Source: Bacteroides sp. UBA939 (GTDB lineage Bacteria; Bacteroidota; Bacteroidia; Bacteroidales; Bacteroidaceae). Taken from it: a stretch of 9,458 bases of DNA. The notes beneath the pieces are model-generated. The model searched no databases. It worked only from the letters and a program-made list of their open reading frames with translations, and was not told the DNA's origin. The translations under genes were made by a program, and so were the position numbers. Location: assembly GCF_002293435.1 (NCBI RefSeq), contig NZ_DBDF01000067.1, positions 1-9,458 on the forward strand. The letters run 5' to 3'. Below, piece by piece: positions 5,780 through 9,458 of the stretch. Numbering within the stretch: the stretch's first letter is position 1; each line of letters starts with the position of its first letter.

Positions 5780-6139
5780 ATGAAGTATTTAAAGCATATT
5801 TTCAAGGAACTGGGATACAGCATCAATGACAGACTCCGCCGGATGTGCGGAGGGCTTTCGGAAGATACACGGCTGATGGTCATCCTCTCCATGCTGTTGA
5901 TTTTTACTGTCGGGAACCTGTATTTCTCCATCTCCACTATATACAACTGGGGACATAGGGACGGAAGAAAAGAAATTCCTGAAATGCAGCATATAGAGGG
6001 CTTGGGTATTATGGATTCCGATGCAGGAAATGACAGTAACAATATCAATCGAATGGAGCTGGTAGATTCCCCGATTGACAATTATCTGCAAGACGTGGAC
6101 AGCATTAAGCAACTGGAAGTATTTGATGATATATTCTAA
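5780..6139 (+). CDS. traL: TraL conjugation protein (DUF3989 family)
   Basis: The 119-residue protein lies in the TraL slot between traK and traM and has the form of the DUF3989/TraL family. It has a basic N-terminal part (MKYLKHIFKELGYSINDRLR), one membrane helix at about residues 33-52 (MVILSMLLIFTVGNLYFSIS) and the conserved-looking IYNWGHRDGRKE just after it. The C-terminal half is acidic and probably disordered, with ESD-type stretches and VFDDIF at the end. The membrane orientation is not certain. Its biochemical role is not known; the position suggests an accessory inner-membrane part of the type IV secretion complex. The start lies 11 bases after the traK stop. Confidence 0.88.
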   Translation: MKYLKHIFKELGYSINDRLRRMCGGLSEDTRLMVILSMLLIFTVGNLYFSISTIYNWGHRDGRKEIPEMQHIEGLGIMDSDAGNDSNNINRMELVDSPIDNYLQDVDSIKQLEVFDDIF

Positions 6140-6215
6140 AATCATGACAAACTCTGGCTGTTATACTAACCAAAGTAATAAAAAGGTCTGCGACCTTAAC
6201 AATCAAAATTTTAGA
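6135..6215 (+). promoter_or_regulatory. structured traL-traM spacer
   Basis: The spacer has a perfect 6-bp hairpin, AAGGTC (6183-6188) and GACCTT (6192-6197), around a 3-nt loop TGC. It is enclosed by an 8-bp inverted repeat, TCTAAAAT (6135-6142, overlapping the traL stop) and ATTTTAGA (6208-6215). The second arm ends six bases before the traM ATG, so pairing could affect traM translation. No T run follows the inner hairpin, so it does not look like a terminator. Confidence 0.35.
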
Positions 6216-6221
6216 TAAACA

Positions 6222-7589
6222 ATGAAGAAAGAACAGAAAACAGAAAAAGAGAAACCTGATCCGCAGAAACAGCAGGAACGGGAAGAACAGAGGCGGCAGC
6301 TGAAAAAGTACGGCTTCTTCGCCCTGATTGGTATTATCTTCCTGGGAGCGATGTATTTGATTTTCGCGCCTTCTGCCCCCAATAAGGAAAAAGAGGAACA
6401 GGGAACGGGTTTCAATACGGAAATTCCCGACCCGGACAATCAGGGCATCATCGGCGACAAGCAGAAAGCCTATGAGCAAGAAGCATTGATGCGCAACAGG
6501 GAAAATAAGCGTAAATCACTCGAAGATTTTTCTTCCCTTATAGGGGACGAAAAGGAAGCGATAGACGAAAATGTGATTGGGATTACCGAAGAAAAAATAA
6601 GCCGGAAAAGTGCGCCGTCGGATGACGCGATTAAAAACTCGGCATCTTCCTACCGGAATATCAGCAGCACATTGAGTAATTTTTACGAAGATCCCGCCGA
6701 AGAAGTAGATGAACAGGCGCAGCTTGCCCTTGAATGGCGTATACAGGAGTTGGAACGCAAACTGGAGGAGGAAGCGGCAAAGAAAAATGTAGCAGACGAA
6801 CAGCTCGCCCTTATCGAAAAATCCTACCAAATGGCGGCTAAGTATATGCCGGGTGGACAGGGACAACCGGCATCCCAAGCGAAACAAGCGGAAAGCGAAG
6901 ATATAACGCTTGAGGCTGGAGGAACAAATGGTAATACATTCTCTAATAACAGTGGCAGGAATGACAAAACACAGGTATCCGTTATCAAGCAGGTGCGGGA
7001 ACAAACCGTATCGTCTTTGGCACAGCATATTCCCAACGCTGAATTTATCGCAGGCTTCAACCGGTCTCGTAACATGGGATTCAACACAATGGACGCCACC
7101 GCCGGGGTAAATGAAAAGAATACCATTTCGGCGGTTATCCACGATGACCAGACCCTGATAAGCGGTCAGAGTGTGCGGCTACGGCTCACAGAAGCCATGA
7201 TAGCGGGAACAACGGCGATTCCCGCCAACTCCATCCTGACAGGAACAGCGGCCTTGCAAGGCGAAAGACTGGGTATCTCCATCAATTCCATTGAGTTGGG
7301 CGGTGCGATTATTCCGGTAGAAATCATGGTCTATGATTCGGACGGGCAGCGGGGCATCTTTATTCCGAACTCATTGGAGTTGGATGCGGTCAAGGAGATT
7401 GCCGCCAATATGGGGAGTTCGGTCGGTTCGGGCTTTACGATAACTGATGATGCGGGGGCGCAGATAACATCCGACCTGACCAAGGGGGCGATACAGGGTG
7501 TCAGCCAGTATATGCAGAAGAAAATCAGGCAGGTGAAAGTGCATCTGAAAAGCGGCTATCGGGTGCTGCTACTTCCCAAACAAGACTAA
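6222..7589 (+). CDS. traM: TraM conjugation protein (VirB10/TrbI-like)
   Basis: The 455-residue protein is TraM of Bacteroides conjugative transposons, the VirB10-like component that spans the envelope and connects the inner and outer membrane parts of the type IV secretion system. The cytoplasmic N terminus is highly charged (MKKEQKTEKEKPDPQKQQER). One membrane helix lies at about residues 31-48 (GFFALIGIIFLGAMYLIF). A long periplasmic linker follows, with a probable coiled coil at about 161-205 (rich in Glu, Lys and Ala) and a Gly/Asn/Ser stretch near 231-250. The C-terminal domain from about 300 has the TrbI/VirB10 pattern: SAVIHDDQTLISGQSVRLRL, AGTTAIPANSILTG, GIFIPNSLEL and a tail with YMQKKIRQVKVHLKSGYRVL. 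Length and domain order are normal. traN follows 81 bases downstream. Confidence 0.94.
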   Translation: MKKEQKTEKEKPDPQKQQEREEQRRQLKKYGFFALIGIIFLGAMYLIFAPSAPNKEKEEQGTGFNTEIPDPDNQGIIGDKQKAYEQEALMRNRENKRKSLEDFSSLIGDEKEAIDENVIGITEEKISRKSAPSDDAIKNSASSYRNISSTLSNFYEDPAEEVDEQAQLALEWRIQELERKLEEEAAKKNVADEQLALIEKSYQMAAKYMPGGQGQPASQAKQAESEDITLEAGGTNGNTFSNNSGRNDKTQVSVIKQVREQTVSSLAQHIPNAEFIAGFNRSRNMGFNTMDATAGVNEKNTISAVIHDDQTLISGQSVRLRLTEAMIAGTTAIPANSILTGTAALQGERLGISINSIELGGAIIPVEIMVYDSDGQRGIFIPNSLELDAVKEIAANMGSSVGSGFTITDDAGAQITSDLTKGAIQGVSQYMQKKIRQVKVHLKSGYRVLLLPKQD

Positions 7590-7603
7590 TTAGCCAATTC
7601 GGA

Positions 7604-7623
7604 AATGTGCCAATGTGCTAATG
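7604..7623 (+). repeat. 8-bp tandem repeat before traN
   Basis: AATGTGCC (7604-7611) is followed by AATGTGCT (7612-7619) and the start of a third unit AATG (7620-7623). It lies in the 81-base spacer between the traM stop and the traN start, after a TTAGCCAATTC sequence of similar flavour. The rest of the spacer is an A/T-rich leader. Confidence 0.5.
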
Positions 7624-7670
7624 AATCTAACAAATATTTTATCCACAAATTAATTCAAAAACAAATTCAA

Positions 7671-8678
7671 ATGAAAAAGTATTTTTTAATGTTCGCTATT
7701 ATAGCGACAAGTGTACTGTCCGTCCATGCACAGACAGAAAATCAGGTAGAACCGGGCGACACTGTTCCGGTAACGCTTCAAACAAGCGATGATATGCAGG
7801 AAGACCTGCAACAGGTACTCAATCCTACATTCGGGGATTATTACGAGGGACTTACAAAGAAAATAACCTTTGACCGGATGATTCCGCCTTACGGCTTGGA
7901 AGTAACATTTGACAAGACGGTGCATATTATCTTTCCATCCTCCATCCGTTATGTGGACTTGGGTTCCAACAACATTATAGCAGGTAAAGCGGGAAGTTCG
8001 GAAAATATCCTGCGGGTCAAAGCTGCTGTTAAGGGTTTTGAAGCGGAAACCAATCTTGCCGTGATTACGGACGAAGGGAGTTATTACACCTATAATGTAA
8101 AATATGCGGACGAACCGGAAAAGCTCAATATCGAGATGAAGGACTTTATGCACGATGGCATCGCTACCAACCGCCCGAATAACAGTTTAGACATCTACCT
8201 GAAAGAACTGGGTAGCGAATCGCCCCGCATTGTATATCTGATTAACCGTGCTATCTATACCGATAACAAACGCCATATCAAGCATATCGGGGGAAAGCGG
8301 TTCGGTATCCGGTACACGCTAAAGGGCATCTATTCACACAACAACCTGTTGTACTTGCACACGCAGATTCAGAACTCGACCAATGTATCCTTCGATATTG
8401 ATTTTGTGCGGATGAAAATCGTGGATAAGAAGCTGGCGAAGCGTACATCCGTGCAGGAAACGGTTATCTATCCGCTCAGGGCATATAATTTTATAACAAC
8501 AGTCGAAGCCAATGGTACGGAACGAACAGTCTTTGCGTTGGATAAAATCACGATTCCAGCCGATAAGCAACTGATTATCGAAGTCTTTGAAAAGAACGGG
8601 GGACGGAACCAGACCTTTACCATTGAGAACGCCGACCTGATTCGCGCCAGACAAATCAACGAACTGAAAATACGATAG
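7671..8678 (+). CDS. traN: TraN conjugation protein (VirB9-like, DUF4138)
   Basis: Counted from the ATG at 7671 the protein has 335 residues and matches TraN of Bacteroides conjugative transposons, the VirB9-like outer-membrane-associated core component. The N terminus MKKYFLMFAIIATSVLSVHA is a typical signal peptide with cleavage after V-H-A, leaving Gln first. The mature protein is mostly predicted beta strand: TVHIIFPSSIRYVDLGSNNI, AGKAGSSENILRVKAA, a central lower-complexity region, then GKRFGIRYTLKGIYSHNNLL and an end domain with VEANGTERTVFALDKITIP. An ATG at 7605 in the same frame would add 22 residues before the signal peptide (MCQCANESNK...). I reject it because it would bury the signal peptide and lies inside the tandem repeat. 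The gene lies between traM and traO, the standard place. Confidence 0.93.
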   Translation: MKKYFLMFAIIATSVLSVHAQTENQVEPGDTVPVTLQTSDDMQEDLQQVLNPTFGDYYEGLTKKITFDRMIPPYGLEVTFDKTVHIIFPSSIRYVDLGSNNIIAGKAGSSENILRVKAAVKGFEAETNLAVITDEGSYYTYNVKYADEPEKLNIEMKDFMHDGIATNRPNNSLDIYLKELGSESPRIVYLINRAIYTDNKRHIKHIGGKRFGIRYTLKGIYSHNNLLYLHTQIQNSTNVSFDIDFVRMKIVDKKLAKRTSVQETVIYPLRAYNFITTVEANGTERTVFALDKITIPADKQLIIEVFEKNGGRNQTFTIENADLIRARQINELKIR

Positions 8679-8684
8679 GAAACT

Positions 8685-8698
8685 AAAAGTGAAAAGTG
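8685..8698 (+). repeat. 7-bp tandem repeat before traO
   Basis: AAAAGTG occurs twice in tandem (8685-8691 and 8692-8698) in the traN-traO spacer and is followed by AAAAACTAAAAATG, an approximate copy of AACTAAAAGTG. The repeat period is seven, as in the traI-traJ spacer, though the unit differs. Confidence 0.5.
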
Positions 8699-8719
8699 AA
8701 AAACTAAAAATGAAATAAG

Positions 8720-9307
8720 ATGAACAGAACTATATTGGTTATATCGTTAGTCTTTTTCTTGTGCTTTACCCTGATTGGTCAGGCACATGCCCAGCGTTAC
8801 CTGCCGGGACAGAAAGGATTGCAAGTAACAGCAAGCGCAGTAGATGGTTTCAATCTGGAGAAAGGCGACAAGCAGGCCTTTGCGGGCGGTATTGCTCTTG
8901 CCACTTACACCAAAAGCGGCGACCGCTGGGTGTTCGGCGGAGAATACCTGCAAAAGTCCTACTTGTATAAAACGGAATTGCTGCCTACTGCTCAGTTTAC
9001 AGCAGAGGGTGGATATTATTACAACTTCCTGAGCGACCCAAGCAAGACGGTTTTCTTCTCTATCGGAACTTCGCTGGTGGCGGGATATGAAACGGTGAAC
9101 TGGGGAGAGAAGCTCCTGTTCGATGGGGCTACCATTAGCAGTGAGGATAATTTCCTGTACGGCGGGGCGGTAACATTCGAGGTGGAAACATACTTATCCG
9201 ACCGTATTGTATTGCTGCTCAATGTCAGGGAACGTATCTTGGGCGGTTCGTCCATCAATATGTTCCATACACAAATAGGCGGAGGTTTCAGGTTTATCCT
9301 GAATTAA
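8720..9307 (+). CDS. traO: TraO conjugal transfer protein, outer-membrane beta-barrel type
   Basis: The 195-residue protein is TraO of Bacteroides conjugative transposons, found next to TraN and probably part of the outer-membrane face of the transfer apparatus. The N terminus MNRTILVISLVFFLCFTLIG with QAHA is a signal peptide, leaving Gln-Arg-Tyr first. The mature part has alternating hydrophobic strands with Gly and aromatic residues: KGLQVTASAVDGF, KQAFAGGIALATYTK, GGEYLQKSYLY, TAEGGYYYNFL, VFFSIGTSLVAGYETVNWG, AVTFEVETYLSD and IGGGFRFILN at the end. The last residue pattern, with aromatic F and R-F-I-L-N, suits a beta-barrel C terminus. A two-codon frame ATG AAA TAA ends one base before the start codon. 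Family call is secure; exact function is not known. Confidence 0.9.
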   Translation: MNRTILVISLVFFLCFTLIGQAHAQRYLPGQKGLQVTASAVDGFNLEKGDKQAFAGGIALATYTKSGDRWVFGGEYLQKSYLYKTELLPTAQFTAEGGYYYNFLSDPSKTVFFSIGTSLVAGYETVNWGEKLLFDGATISSEDNFLYGGAVTFEVETYLSDRIVLLLNVRERILGGSSINMFHTQIGGGFRFILN

Positions 9308-9336
9308 ATATTTAACATCTAAAAAAATAAAACAAA

Positions 9337-9458
9337 ATGAGAAAATGTGCGTCCTATATTATTTTTACGCTATTGCTGGCTGCAATAGCGTGCGCCTGTA
9401 GCGACAATATTGATATTAAGCAGGATTATGAATTCTCGGTCTCTCACCTGCCTGTGCC
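9337..9458 (+). CDS. DUF3872/TraQ-like lipoprotein, N-terminal part (runs off the window)
   Basis: A frame opens at ATG 9337 and continues to the end of the window, giving 40 residues. It begins MRKCASYIIFTLLLAAIAC, a lipoprotein signal peptide. The modified Cys is probably C19 or C21 in the segment AIACACSD. The mature end continues DNIDIKQDYEFSVSHLPVP, close in form to the start of the DUF3872 proteins (D-L-D-I-Q-x-x-Y-x-F-x-V-x-x-M-P-V-P) that close Bacteroides tra operons and are usually called TraQ. The start has an A-rich leader (AAAAAAATAAAACAAA) and no Shine-Dalgarno. It lies 29 bases after the traO stop. The symbol traQ fits by resemblance, but too little is visible to assign it firmly. 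Confidence 0.75.
   Translation, partial: MRKCASYIIFTLLLAAIACACSDNIDIKQDYEFSVSHLPV

Noticed and set aside
7605..7670. Earlier in-frame ATG for traN at 7605
   Set aside because: It would place 22 non-hydrophobic residues before a clear signal peptide and starts inside a tandem repeat; ATG 7671 fits the family.
1..9458. CRISPR array, tRNA, rRNA, phage or defence genes
   Set aside because: No spaced direct repeats, no tRNA cloverleaf and no genes of those types were seen; the tra genes and intron account for nearly all the sequence.

Overview
This window is part of the transfer (tra) operon of a Bacteroidota conjugative transposon / integrative conjugative element of the CTnDOT type. The gene order is the characteristic traG - traI - traJ - traK - traL - traM - traN - traO - (traQ-like lipoprotein), encoding a Bacteroidota-type (MPF_B) type IV secretion apparatus. 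The host is most likely Bacteroides, Parabacteroides or a close gut relative. Supporting signs are the protein families, the A-rich leaders without Shine-Dalgarno sequences, and the three exported proteins whose predicted mature ends begin with Gln after an A-x-A cleavage site.

Layout: 1-465 is the 3' end of traG (VirB4-like ATPase). 474-653 on the minus strand is a possible small two-helix membrane protein, convergent with traG. traI (DUF4141 family) starts at 711 but is split after base 876 by a complete group II intron (877-3389, 2513 bp) in the sense orientation; its second exon is 3390-3853. The intron carries a ribozyme 5' region (877-1469), an intact intron-encoded protein (IEP) with reverse transcriptase, maturase and HNH endonuclease parts (1470-3281), a textbook 34-nt domain V (3295-3328) and a domain VI with a bulged A (3331-3389). 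Joining the exons restores one continuous 209-residue TraI. Downstream follow traJ (3908-5017), traK (5145-5768), traL (5780-6139), traM (6222-7589), traN (7671-8678), traO (8720-9307) and the start of a DUF3872/TraQ-like lipoprotein gene (9337 to the window end).

How the genes work together: TraG powers the secretion machine, TraJ (VirB6/TrbL-like), TraK (VirB8-like), TraL and TraM (VirB10-like) build the inner-membrane and bridging parts, TraN (VirB9-like) and TraO build the outer-membrane part, and TraI is an exported helical protein of unclear role. All run on the plus strand, so they are probably one transcript, and correct TraI synthesis then depends on intron splicing.

The most noteworthy points are the intron and its exact boundaries, with a recognisable EBS1 hairpin matching the 5' exon; the possible antisense small membrane gene; a long bulged hairpin between traJ and traK; and a set of short tandem repeats and a shared 13-mer leader in the tra spacers. 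I did not find a clearly novel biological system. The tra genes are known families, and the novelty lies in the intron placement and the spacer architecture.
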